Below, in pieces: positions 32,921-43,370 of a stretch of 64,000 nucleotides of DNA. The stretch is taken from the NCBI GenBank assembly GCA_021234155.1, contig JAJEKV010000045.1, forward strand, positions 1,400,635 to 1,464,634. The letters are read 5' to 3'. A program made the position numbers and the translations under genes. The DNA is from Isoetes taiwanensis (taxonomy: Eukaryota > Streptophyta > Lycopodiopsida > Isoetales > Isoetaceae). Numbering within the stretch: position 1 is the stretch's first letter; every line of letters starts with the position of its first letter. The notes under the pieces were generated by a model. The model was not told the origin of the DNA. It was given only the letters and a program-made list of their open reading frames with translations, and ran no database searches.

Positions 32921-34054
32921 TGTCATGAACCTACGCGAAAATAAGGAAAATACATGGAAAATACGCAAGAAATACGGAAGAAATATGCCAAGATCGGCAA
33001 AGAATCTGATATATGAACGGGAATCAAGAGTACAATGGCCCGAAGGCAAGCAGGAACACGAGACAGATGCCTAGAAGGCTCAAGACTGGCGTTGTGTTTG
33101 GGGTCCGGGCTCGGGATCGCCTGAGGGACAGATCTCTGTGAGATCCGTGAAGTCCGGCAGGGCAAATCCTGAGACACTCTTGTCACGCGGGATTTTTGCT
33201 AACAGAGGAAAGAACAAGAAAAACTCAGATAAAACAGCAATGGCAATACACAATGAAACACACAAGACACTTGTGGAGAACACGGCAATCCATTGATCAA
33301 AACAAGTGTATAATGAAGGCTCAAAAGAGCGCACAACAGGCGACCAGCATGTCTGCTCTGTAGTGACACAAAAGAACACTCTGAACCCTTTTTTTGAAGG
33401 AGCAAAAATGCTACAATATATAGGAACACGGAGTGGCCTACGGGCCTGAATCTGATCCTCATCATGACAACGCGTGCTCCACTACTTGGGCACTCGAACA
33501 GGAATCTGAGCTGTCCGCGGCCGTGCTAACAGACAAGTAGTGGCCCGCCGTGGGTCCTACCTTTGGGTCTTCTGCTTCTTGGAGGAGCTTTGACCCGCCG
33601 TGGCGCCTTGTGGATCCCTCTTCTTGGACACCGTGGCCAGTGGGGCCTCGCCCTCATGCAGCAAGTATAGACCTGTGTGTCTGCCAGGCACAGGGCTAAC
33701 ACGTTGAACCAGAATGGTTCGACAAGAAGGAGATGCCTCCTTATATATGTAGGCCAATGGTCAGGATCGCGCCACTTCAATGGATTAGATCATGCCAAGT
33801 GTCACGCATGCATGTAGGTTCTAGAATATTCTTGGTTCTAGAACCTCCTGGAAAGAGCCTCGCATATGAGAAAGACATGAATGTGTTTAACAAATATTGG
33901 TAGGGCACTTGGCAAGGATGTGTGACTTGCAACTGGAAGGTTGCAAGTTCAAACCTTGCTTCATGCAACTACCCTTTTGCATCCGTGTGACGACCATCTT
34001 TTGTACATATAAGTATAATGTTCGTATGATACGAATATCCATATGGTCGTCACA
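32921..34054 (-). repeat. Chromovirus 5' LTR, interrupted
   Basis: It begins tgtcatgaacctacg and ends atggtcgtcaca like the left LTR. It contains the nested 607-bp LTR plus its 5-bp duplication; without these it would be about 522 bp. A clear primer-binding site is not visible next to its inner edge at 32,920. Confidence 0.88.
33095..33701. mobile_element. Nested solo LTR, copy 2 (607 bp)
   Basis: It starts tgtttggggtc, ends gggctaaca and is flanked by cgttg on both sides (33,090-33,094 and 33,702-33,706). The other LTR of the host element has a single cgttg at 27,408-27,412 in otherwise matching sequence (gactggcgttgaacc). It therefore inserted after the chromovirus and lost its body by LTR recombination. 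It is the same family as 7734-8335. Confidence 0.95.
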
Positions 34055-34408
34055 TCTTCTAGAGGTTGGCCTAAAGGCAACCCTCTATAGCGGCAAAAAA
34101 CTGGTCTCCTGCAAAAGTTGATACCACCAGTCCCCACACACACATCCCATATATAGAACGAGCTCCACCAAGACCCAAAAATCTTTTGAATCCGCTCCAA
34201 ACATCTTTTGTACATATGAGTATAATGTTCGTATGATACGAATATCTGTATGGTCGTCACATCTTCTAGAGGTTGGCCTAAAGGCAACCCTCTATAGCGG
34301 CAAAAAACTGATCTCCTGCAAAAGTTGATACCACCAATCCCCACACACACATCCCATATATAGAACGAGCTCCACCAAGACCCAAAAATCTTTTGAATCC
34401 GCTCCAAA
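33995..34408. repeat. 207-bp tandem duplication across the LTR edge
   Basis: Units 33,995-34,201 and 34,202-34,408 both start catcttttgtacatat, run through the LTR end (gtatggtcgtcaca-like) and into flanking DNA (tcttctagaggttggccta ... gaatccgctccaaa). Part of the unit recurs a third time at 34,429-34,488 (gataccaccagtccccacac). The duplicated piece joins LTR and flank, so it arose after insertion. Confidence 0.9.
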
Positions 34409-34488
34409 TTATTCTAGGTGGCAAGTGATACCACCAGTCCCCACACATCCATCCCATATATAGAACGAGCTCCACCAAGACCCAAAAA

Positions 34489-36189
34489 TAAGTGCGACTG
34501 GTAGGCCTAGTCATAAAGATCTGCTTTATAAGTGTTGTTTTGCATTGCATATAGCATCTTCCAGCCTATCATCAGTCGTTGCCAAATAGAAGTATCCCAG
34601 AATGTGGTAATAGTGAACTTCACATCCATATACTTGTAGGTAGGCACAACCTCTACATTTTGACCTTGATAAATGAAGGAGGGCAGCCTTAGTTGACTTG
34701 AAGATGAGATGAGGAGCATCTTGATCATAGCCAAATTCACACACATTTTAGTGGTTTGGGAAAAAATATCCAGGGGATCCAAATACTGTTGTGTGTTAGT
34801 CCAGGTGTAAGCTAAAAGTGTCATGAATATATGTACATATATATGTATATATATATATAACAATACAAAATATCATAATCGTCCAAAATGTCGTATGCCA
34901 TTTCAAGAACTTGAACCCATGATCACGACTTCCACCCATGATCACGTTGATGCATGCCCTAGACTTTGGCGACAATGCTAGCATGGTATATGTGATAGCT
35001 AATGTAGCATGGTGCATGATAGCTAAGTGGCAAACATGCACATTAGCTAAATGGCTTAACATGCATTGACGCTTAGGTGGTGAACATGCACACTATCCAA
35101 GTGGTGAACATACATTGCACAAGGCTAGGAGTACTATATATTGAGAACTTCCCGATATTGCAAAAATCGTTTCTCGTTGAATGGCCAATGCCTAGGCAAA
35201 AAAAACAATCTTGAATCGGTAAGAAGAATGGAATCTTTACTTATATATGAAACGAGAGTACATGAATAGGTTTTACATGCTAATCAAATTAGTAAGGCAT
35301 TTGCAACATGGGTTGAGCTTAGCACAACTAGTTGCCATCAAGTTCTCTAATCGGGTTTACAACGAGAGCTGTTGGATAGGCATATTCATCCCTTATTCCT
35401 TAATCTACACCGCACGTAAAGTTCCTCGCTTGTGGGGTATGCAACTACAAAATTTGCTATAATTGTATAACAAGATTTGAAAATACTATAAGATTTCAAG
35501 CAAAATACTATATGGTGTTGATTTTGTATGCGTAAAATATAATTATCGTGGCTCTCACGCCCTTCACCCCCGTGTGAATATGCACCCAAACCAAAGGGGG
35601 TCTAAGGGGGATTTTAATTTAAATGTGTTGGACCCAATGGTTGTGTTCATTAATGTTAATGGTAGTTATGTGTTGGTTGTTATACTAAAAAATTTTGGCC
35701 CTTCGGCCCTAAAAAAAAAGCAAACATAACGTAAAAACATGTAAAACCAGAGCAAAACTCCTATGATTTTCTTTCTAACCTTCAACCTCTCTCACTCTTG
35801 CAACAATGCTATTTTCAACCTCTCTCACTCTTGCAACAATGTATAGCGATCTAAGTCCTCAAGAACTATATGTAGCAATCTAGAAACATATACCATGGAA
35901 TTAAAAAGAGGGAATATTTTGTTATGCAAGCCATGAGAACACCTTGGACAACCCAAGCCACTCACACATGTAAATCCTGCTGCAGTAACACCATACACAA
36001 AGAACTCGAGTAACATCAAGCAATAAACCCATTCGAGCATTGGTACATAAATGACTCAATTTATAGTGCTTCTAAATAAAATGCAAAGAATGGACCATTA
36101 AATCTTATAGAGGCTAACATTGTGCAAAGGCCAATATAAAGCAGCCAATATAAAGCCTACTTACAAGCAAAGGAATGATAGTTCAAGAA

Positions 36190-36241
<52 letters not shown>

Positions 36242-38374
36242 TAAATGCACATTCCTTGCATTTGTTTTCAACAACAAAGCTTCAAATTTTAGAAGCTCAA
36301 ATGCAATACGGCTGCAATTTCGCCACAACCTATAAAAAGGGGCTGCCGTGTTTATAAATCATGCTCTTGCGAAAGAGTTATCTTGTTGCCAAATTTTGTT
36401 CATGCCCAATCATGAAAGAGTTATCTTGTTGCCAAATTTTGTTCATGCCCAATCATGAAACTGAATATGTGCTCTAGTTTACAGTTCATTACCAACTGCA
36501 ATCAATGCTAACCTAACCTAGCTTCCTGGATAAAAAAAGCACCAACATTTAGCAATCTTGAACTAGCTACATTGAAGCTACAAACGTTTGCAAATCTTCT
36601 TAAAAAAATTCCAAAAAAATTCCACCGAGTAGACCTGTAGAATCCGACCAAACACACCATCTAAGAGCATTTGCCGAAGTCTCCTCATCTTCTACCGTTT
36701 AGCCCATCAATAAGCTGATATGGCTGAAGAATTGTGCTACCATTAGCAATAAACCCAGTGAAAAGAAATGTATCGGTTAAGCGAGGTTCAATGTTGGGCT
36801 CTAAAGAGGGGTCCCAAGAACGAAGTTTGATCATGATCTAGAACTTTATGAAGAACAAGCTTAGATCCTAGCATAACTTCCTTAATGTAGATTGAGTGGT
36901 ACGGCATGGCACATTTTGAGATGTAATGGGAGGAGGGAGACAGATGTGTGGCATATGGCAGGAAATAAAGAACAGGATATGTCATGCGGGTAAGCACAGG
37001 CCTGCCACTAGTCATCCGGATCAGGGAAGATATTTTTGCTCCTGGAGAAGGAAAAATTTGCAGAAACAATTCAAGGTCTCAAAAATTAGAGAACAGAGGC
37101 AGTATACCGCTGAAGATAGTTCTCGGGTGGATGAAACCGGTGATTTGTGGAAGACCCACAACGAAAATCACCAAAAGAAAATCCGTGCTTCAGCATAGCC
37201 TAGATGGATTTCCCGCTTTCTGGCATTCCCGAGCTTCCCTATGGAACTATCTCTGCTGTGATCTGCTCTACTCTCTGATTGGGGCGACATAACCTTACCT
37301 AAAAATTGGCCAAAAGGCAATAGTTGCACAGGTCTTTGATTTCGTCCAACCGGGGCACTCTAACATGTAGCAACAACCAGCAACCAGCGAGCCCTAAACT
37401 GTGACCAGCGAAGCCTAAAATATGTAGCTTCAATACTTCATGCCTCTGCTGTTCTGAAGCTTCCACATGCCATGGCTATAGCTGCCTAGCCCGCCATAGC
37501 CAAGTAACAGGAGAAGAATTGGGTTTTGTTAAAAAATTTATGGTTACCTCGTTCAGTCGGGCCAGGGCCAGTCCGGCACCGACATGGGTATGGCAGAGGC
37601 TGCCGGAAAAAAGCCTCAATTATAGACCTTAAATAACCATTTCCGGTTTCTAATCTGCGACCATTCTATAGAAATACTAACAGCCGCTTCATTAATCTCG
37701 ACAACAGACTAACAGCCGCTTCATTAATCTCGACAACAGAATCTTATCTTGCTAATCCCTGTTGTTGCAGATTTGCAAGCCCGGTTTCGTGCCCTAAAAT
37801 GCTATCCACGAGGCTTGCATGTTCAGCCCCTAAAATAAAAAGAGGGCTTTTGTTGTGAGCCCTGGATGTTGGACCATTGAAAAAAAAAAGCTAAATCAAC
37901 GATTAAGAAATGGTGCACTCTAGATGTACGCATTAGTACATCCATTCGAATACGCCATGAAATCTTAGGAAAACCTTTGTGAAAAGCGTACAAAAACACA
38001 AAGAAAACCCCCTGTTATTATGCTACATATTAGTGTTGATGAGCGTAGTGATCGGAGACTACCTGGCTCGGTTCAGAGAGCACTTATGTTGTCATTCATA
38101 CTAGATGGCAGAATGCGAATGTGCTTGGCCTAAATGCTTGACTCCCGACCCTATTTATTTGGATGGGTATTCATCTTGAAGTGTCTCCGGAGCGCACGTA
38201 TACTCCTGCGAGTAATTCAGTGCAACATGGAAAATCCGATCAAAGGAAAAAAAGAAAGAGATGTTTCAGCACGATTTTTCAGGGCCCTTTCCTGAGATCC
38301 TCCCTAATAACCCTCATTCCGCTAATGTTTTTGAAATTCCATTTCTCTTTGTTATGTACTAGAAAGGGTACCGG
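34489..38374. other. Relict DNA with many short tandem duplications
   Basis: No gene can be assigned. Seen here: a TA-rich microsatellite (34,825-34,861), loose repeats on acatgca / gctaagtgg (34,970-35,120), exact pairs at 35,781/35,814, 36,371/36,414 and 37,677/37,709, and 49 consecutive A at 36,191-36,239, which may be the tail of a retroposed sequence. Frames at 36,788-37,292 look partly protein-like (HLSPSSHYISKCAMPYHSIY on the minus strand) but I do not recognise them. Confidence 0.45.
36191..36239 (+). repeat. Poly(A) tract, 49 bases
   Basis: An uninterrupted A run. It could be the 3' tail of a LINE, SINE or processed transcript inserted on the plus strand. I see no matching target duplication. 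Confidence 0.85.
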
Positions 38375-38945
38375 TTGAGAATGTCATCATCTCTTAGAGT
38401 AGTCCAAGTTAAGTTACCAATTGGATGCCCCAAAGTGTTGCAAAAGTTTTCTTCGGCTATGCCTCCACTCTCTTGGTCAGAAGCTAATTCTTGTTTCATG
38501 GATCGAGAATTTGCTTTGACACATCACATCTTCTTGAATGAGCTTTTTGTCCAACTCAGGAGCATCCAATTGTTCTTGACCTAACTTGGTTTGAATTGCA
38601 TAATTTAGGTATTGATTGAGAAAGTGAGCAGTTAAGGAATCTCAGAAGGATAGTGCATCCAAATCCCTCATTCCCACAAGGCTATATTCTGGATCCCATC
38701 ATATTTCCACCATTTCTCTACGGAGGTTACGCAAGGAGGGGCGAAAAGAGGAGATCTTTCCGTTTGCAGTATTAGCAACTCCATCTTCGAGCCCACATAA
38801 ATTCCGGCAAAGTACCAGGAGTGATGTTTGTGATGTTTTTGACAAGATGAAGACCAGTACACTTCTAGAGCACCGACCTCATGATTGCCCTATTGATCTG
38901 CAGCCAGGGAAAGAAGCTCTGCAGCCAGGGAAAGAAGCATTGTAT
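38375..38945 (+). pseudogene. Chromovirus protease to RT N-terminus, remnant
   Basis: The plus strand reads ANSCFMDREFALTHHI and VQLRSI at 38,480-38,570, the C-terminal part of a chromovirus protease. After a gap with frame changes, VCDVFDKMKTSTLLEHRPHD then CPIDLQPGKEA appears at 38,820-38,925, the lead-in to the RT. The equivalent text in the 27-34 kb element is VFDKVRAS..GHRPYDCLIDLQPG. The final phrase is duplicated by a 22-bp tandem repeat (ctgcagccagggaaagaagc twice). Only about 570 bases survive. Confidence 0.75.
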
Positions 38946-38997
38946 CAGAACACTAAGAATTAATAGGAAACAATAAATTAAGGGACAAAAAGGGCCA

Positions 38998-39065
38998 GTA
39001 CTCACGGCGTGCGCCCAGCATCCCACTAAGAATCTCAATCAACCTCCTGGCGCACGCCGTGAGTA
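38998..39065. repeat. Hairpin unit 1, perfect 17-bp arms
   Basis: tactcacggcgtgcgcc (38,998-39,014) is perfectly inverted at 39,049-39,065 with a 34-base loop. Two diverged relatives lie at 39,443 and 39,657. All are preceded by ccag and followed by gt or gtcgacc-like sequence. Confidence 0.9.
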
Positions 39066-39157
39066 GTTGACCGTTGACTGTTGACTTTTTAGGTCACAAT
39101 TTTTTCTGTGTAATTTAGAGACCTAACCTTTTGGCATCAAGTCTATCACCTTACCAA

Positions 39158-39263
39158 TATGCCAAGAGCACCTTGATGGTACTTATTTGACTTTTATTTC
39201 TTATGTAGAGTATGCCAAGAGCACCTTGATGGTACTTATTTGACTTTTATTTCTTATGTGACA
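39158..39263. repeat. 53-bp exact tandem duplication
   Basis: Units start at 39,158 and 39,211, both tatgccaagagcaccttgat followed by identical sequence to ttcttatgt. Confidence 0.95.
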
Positions 39264-39335
39264 ATTTTAACAGGGATTTGAACCCTTGACTTCTTGGCTC
39301 CTAGCCGACTGTACTTACCATTTGAGCTAGTGTAA
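39262..39335 (-). ncRNA. tRNA-derived SINE-like or tRNA relict
   Basis: On the minus strand tagctcaaatggtaagt (A-box-like) is followed about 30 bases later by agggttcaaatccct (B-box-like). These are the internal RNA polymerase III promoter elements of tRNAs and tRNA-derived SINEs. A paired acceptor stem is not evident, so this is not an intact tRNA. The body downstream would be the 53-bp duplication region. Confidence 0.45.
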
Positions 39336-39442
39336 TAGTGCTGCAATCTTTTATGCACGCTAATCTATTAAGCAAGATGTATAATTCTCTTTCAGGATTC
39401 AAAAAGGATTTAAACCTTCAATATGACCAAACAAACCTCCAG

Positions 39443-39518
39443 TACTCACGCCTTGTGCTAGAAGCACGAGGAGCACGACTAAAAATCTTATTCGGGCCTA
39501 TGGCGCATGTCGTGAGTA
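39443..39518. repeat. Hairpin unit 2, diverged
   Basis: tactcacgccttgtgct on the left pairs with ggcgcatgtcgtgagta on the right with several mismatches. It has the same ccag leader and gtcgacc follower as unit 1. Confidence 0.8.
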
Positions 39519-39656
39519 GTCGACCTCATGATCTACCCCGAAACTACCCCAAATTGAGCAAACAAGGATGTTTTTGGGCTCTACTCATCGAGTAAAGCAA
39601 GAAAATGCCTTCACTTCATCAGTTTGGCGATATCTAGGACCCAAACAGGTTGCCAG

Positions 39657-39723
39657 TACTCACGCCGTGCGCTAGGAGCACAATTGAGAATCTCACTCGG
39701 GCCTGTGACACACGTCGTCAGTA
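39657..39723. repeat. Hairpin unit 3, diverged
   Basis: tactcacgccgtgcgct pairs imperfectly with gtgacacacgtcgtcagta, and the loop contains gagaatctcactcgggcct, similar to units 1 and 2. Confidence 0.8.
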
Positions 39724-40399
39724 GTCAAAACTTTGAACCTTTATAATGTGACCTAGACAGCTCCAAACCATTTGAAATTTGTTGCAATAGAACCATTAGA
39801 CAGTCTAGTAGAACTTATTTTTTTATCTCAAATTAGGCTAGAAATGTTATACCCCACCTCAAAATGACCAAAATTGCTCAAGCCCTCAAAGTTTCAAAAT
39901 TAGGGTTTGTTTATAATACATATTCGATTAAGACCTCAGCATAGCAACCCAAGCTCAAGTATTGGTATACCACCTCTGCTCATGGCAAAGGCATAAATCT
40001 TGACCTAATTTTTGTCTTACCAATCTGGTTTGACTTAGGCGCCACATTGACCTCCCTATTACCGGGGACATCTAGAAAGGAGCTAGAGTCTAGAGCTGCT
40101 TAAGTCACTCCACGTATAGAGCATTGGACCCCCCCAAACCAACCTTTGCTAGGATCTTAGAGTGTGTCCCAAACATCATGAATGCTTGGTAAAACAAAGC
40201 TCAGTTCATGCCAGACCCCCTATCCTGATGTCCATAGACTTGAAGGCTATAGATATATCTTTATTAATATTCTTGTGAGCCATATCCCCGCTTAGAGAGC
40301 CCAACATGTTGTAGGTGAGCCTTTCAGCCCATTGTTGACTTGAGCCCTTAAACTCTAAGATTACATGAGCATCTTTGTCAAGCCTAAAGTATGGCGTCA
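39724..40399. other. No gene recognised
   Basis: AT-rich, non-coding on both strands, lying between the two palindrome arrays. Confidence 0.5.
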
Positions 40400-41047
40400 G
40401 CTACCAACGTGTGCTGAAAGTACCATATTTAAATGGAGCAATAATCTTTTGCCAGCTTCTAACTTGTGTCAAATAATAACAAGACTTCCTATGGTTGGGT
40501 TAGGGTTTCAATAAACTTCCAACACAAGCTGGAAGTTTGGTCCTCTTAAGTTTTAAGATGTGGCATAACTTCTAGAATGAATTATGAATGGATAATTAAG
40601 TTGATAGGTATATAAAATTGAGGTTTGCTTGCTTCCAACATGTGTTGGAAGTTTGGTTTTGTAGCTTTCTGGTTGAACTAGAGTTTTGTAGTACTTCCAA
40701 GGCAAGTTGGAAGCAACACCTCTTAGTGAGAGCTCTAGTTAATTTTTGAGATAGATCTTCCAGATTGTAGGTGGATCTTCTAAAAGATCATCTTTTCCAG
40801 CATGTATCTACTTCCAACTTGTGTTGGAATTTAAATAACCTTTATTTTTATTGTGGAGGTCCTTTGCAATCTTTGTGAAGGTTTAGGATAATATTTGGCT
40901 TTTTTTTAAAATGTGACTCTTCCAATGTGTGTTTGGGGTTGGAATTTGACTTATGTTGCCTTTGAAAAACATTTATGCTTATTGTGAAAATCATTTGCAT
41001 AACTTATTCTTTTTAACATGACTCGCTCCCAACGTGGGAGTTGGAGG
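40400..41047. repeat. Array of eight ~20-bp CTTCCAAC palindromes
   Basis: Short inverted repeats of the form cttccaac-n-gttggaag recur at about 40,401, 40,455, 40,515, 40,632, 40,694, 40,811, 40,918 and 41,025. The one at 40,632-40,651 is cttccaacatgtgttggaag with 9-bp perfect arms. Others carry one or more mismatches. Spacing is 55 to 120 bases and the DNA between them differs from unit to unit. Confidence 0.85.
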
Positions 41048-41485
41048 TTTTGAATTTTGCATGACAGATACAAATGCAAAATTCAGAGCAATCTCATTGG
41101 ATGATGTTAGTTTTGAAGGGTATGATATGAAGCAAGACCTATTACAGAAGAAATGGTTTTTTGAGGTCATGGAAGGATATACAATATGTAATGAGGTCTG
41201 CTTGTTGGATGCTTGTTAGATACATCTATGAGATATTGTTAAAACTTGAAGATGTGCCTGGAGAATGTGGCAATTGTGTCCTTGAATCCTTGGTGAAAAA
41301 TACGACGGATAACAAAGTATATAGTTATACTTTCTCCTTCAAAAATTTTGATGTCACGAATATGGAGCAGATCGAAGAAATTAAGGTTAGTTATAGGCGT
41401 TATGGTTGGAAGTTGTCTAACTATAACATTTTAGAAGCAGCTGATTTGTCTTCTCATGATGATCTTAAGGATGGGCTACGTATGG
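41048..41485 (+). other. Unidentified coding-like stretch left of the gag-pol block
   Basis: Plus-strand frames at 41,034-41,219 and 41,161-41,556 have fairly normal protein composition (FRAISLDDVSFEGYDMKQDL; VYSYTFSFKNFDVTNM). I do not recognise them. The second frame runs on into antisense RT sequence, so only the part before about 41,485 can be meaningful. Confidence 0.3.
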
Positions 41486-42286
41486 TTTCTCAAACGCTGT
41501 ATGGGCCTTCTTTTGCCAATGACTTGCCCAATCCTTTATCTTTCCTGCTTTGGTGAGGTCCGTCAGCGGCGCTGCTACTTTTGCAAAGTTCTTTACGAAT
41601 TTCCTGTAATATAGGAAGCTTCTCACTTCATGGGTGTTCTTCGGTGCCGGCCAATCAATTACTGCTTCGATCTTCGCAGGATCTGTGGAAATCCATTCTG
41701 CTGTGATCACATGCCCCAAGTACTCCACCCTTTCTGTTGCGAAGTGGCACTTGGATAGCTTCGCAAAGAGTTGATGCCTTCTTAGCTCTTCAAGCACCTT
41801 TCTTAAGTGTTGGACATGCTCCTCTAGGGACTTGCTGTAAACTAGAATATCATCAAAGAAAACTATGATGAAAGAGTCTAGGAATTCACGGAAAACATCG
41901 TTCATGAGCCTCATGAAGGTTGCTGGAGCATTAGACAATCCAAACGACATCACTGTGAACTCGTAGTGGCCATATCTCGTCCTGAATGCAGTCTTATGGA
42001 TATCCTCTTCCATGATTCTGATTTGGTGATAACCTGATCTCAAATCTATCTTGGAAAAGATCTTCACTCCTTGCAATTGGTCCATTAGATCATCTGATCT
42101 AGGCAAAGCATACTTGTTCTTAATGGTGTGCTTATTTATTTGACGGTAGTCAATGCACATCCTAAGGCTTCCATCTTTCTTCTTCACAAAAAGGATAGGC
42201 GCTCCAAAAGGAGAGGGTCTTATGAACCCTAGGTCTAGCAATTCCTGCAGTTGCTTCTTCAATTCCGTCAACTCATCGGTCGACAT
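41465..42286 (-). pseudogene. Chromovirus reverse transcriptase, 3'-truncated
   Basis: The frame reads [91 protein letters not shown] (FFDD active site) and [19 protein letters not shown]. It stops being RT at about 41,486, after [11 protein letters not shown], with no RNase H. It is separated from the upstream frame by a one-base shift near 42,310 (the linker [11 protein letters not shown] continues in the other frame). This copy is much better preserved than the one at 2-7 kb. Confidence 0.9.
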
Positions 42287-42311
42287 TCTGTAGGGCGCCT
42301 TGCTTGTTGGC

Positions 42312-43232
42312 TTAGTCCCTTAGCTCAAATGCTATTTCACACTCGATTCCTCTGTAAGGTGGAAGCTGCTTAATCTCGTCAGGAAACAAGTCATGGAATT
42401 CCTTCACCAACTTTGCTATAGGCTTTGGGAGCTTGCTCAATGTTTTGGCCTCTTTCTCTTCTTCTGTCTCTTGGTCGTCAACCTCAAGTTTAAGGAGATA
42501 GGCCACTTGCTCCTTTCTTATGCATTTAAGTAACTTCTCACTAGACATGCATTGCATGATTGGGGTGACTTCTTTACCTGTTATCTCAATGACCTTGCCC
42601 TCTGGCGTTGTTAAGGTTACTTTCCGCTTCCCACAATCAATTACCGCTTCTGCTGGTCCAAGGTATTCCATGCCTATGATCAAGTCGTACTTGCCGATGT
42701 TCATCACTTCGGCTCCCAATGCAACATTGATACCTGGCAAGTCTACGTTGAAGTTCATCCTCTTCCCCGCTGTGTATCGGACTGCTCCACTAGCCAAGAC
42801 AACTGGCCTAGGCTTGGACTTCAAGGGCTTCAGCTTCAACATCTGTACCATCCTTAGAGAAGCAAAGTTATGGGTGCTCCCCGTATCTATCAACACTATG
42901 AAAGACTTGGACTTGGCGTTCCCGGTTGTTGAAATGACTTGGTACTGACTCTCAGCGTTCTCAGTGTCAATGGCGGCAAAAATATGGCACTCATCCTGGA
43001 TATAGTCTAGGGCGTCGTCCTCGTCAACGTCCGTGGGTGTCTCCCATCCCATCTCTGCTAATGCCGCGTTCATCACCAAGGGGCAGTTGTTTGTCCTATG
43101 CCCTGGCTGGAAACACCTAAAGCACAGCTGCTTTTCTATACACTCCTGCTTCTTCTCTTTGGGAATGGATTGCAAAAACTGTTTCACTGCCTTGGAATAG
43201 TTGGAACCCCCTCCTTGCTCTTTGAAGGTCAC
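42312..43232 (-). pseudogene. Chromovirus gag C-terminus, zinc knuckle and protease
   Basis: Near the start KQLCFRCFQPGHRTNNCP is a canonical C-X2-C-X4-H-X4-C knuckle. After an acidic spacer, SFIVLIDTGSTHNFASLRM carries the D-T-G-S protease active site, followed by YDLIIGMEYLG. The end (PDEIKQLPPYRGIECEIAFE) is the usual lead to the RT. The frame is open for 306 codons. A stop shortly upstream (near 43,371) separates it from the gag frame. Confidence 0.9.
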
Positions 43233-43370
43233 CTGTTTCTTATCCTGCTTGCCAAAGTTTGCATTGCCCTGCTTCCCATGATTAGCGTTGTATTGAGGCC
43301 TGCTAGCTGCTGGACTTGCTGCTCTCGGGCTATAACTTCCTGTGCCCTTTCCCTTATCCTGGTAATACTG

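Larger units (their letters stand above)
27259..34054 (-). mobile_element. Chromovirus (Ty3/gypsy with chromodomain), near complete
   Basis: From right to left the element has a 5' LTR (32,921-34,054, enlarged by a nested insertion), gag, protease, RT, RNase H, integrase, chromodomain, a purine-rich tract and a 3' LTR (27,259-27,758). The LTRs begin tgtcatgaacctacg and end atggtcgtcaca on the plus strand, giving TG..CA ends. Outside, ttttc on the left and tcttc on the right could be a 5-bp target duplication with one change. Several stops and frameshifts (near 29,275, 28,780, 30,600, 30,050) inactivate it. The C-terminal chromodomain is what defines the chromovirus clade and in known members directs integration to marked chromatin. 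Confidence 0.9.

Noticed and set aside
35690-35720. Transcription terminator (ggcccttcggccc followed by A run)
   Set aside because: A hairpin of this kind has no terminator meaning in plant nuclear DNA and no gene is next to it.
39262-39335. Intact tRNA gene
   Set aside because: A- and B-box-like phrases are present but acceptor and anticodon stems do not pair.
40400-41047. CRISPR-like array
   Set aside because: Units are diverged palindromes with irregular spacing, no constant repeat length, no cas genes, and the DNA is eukaryotic.
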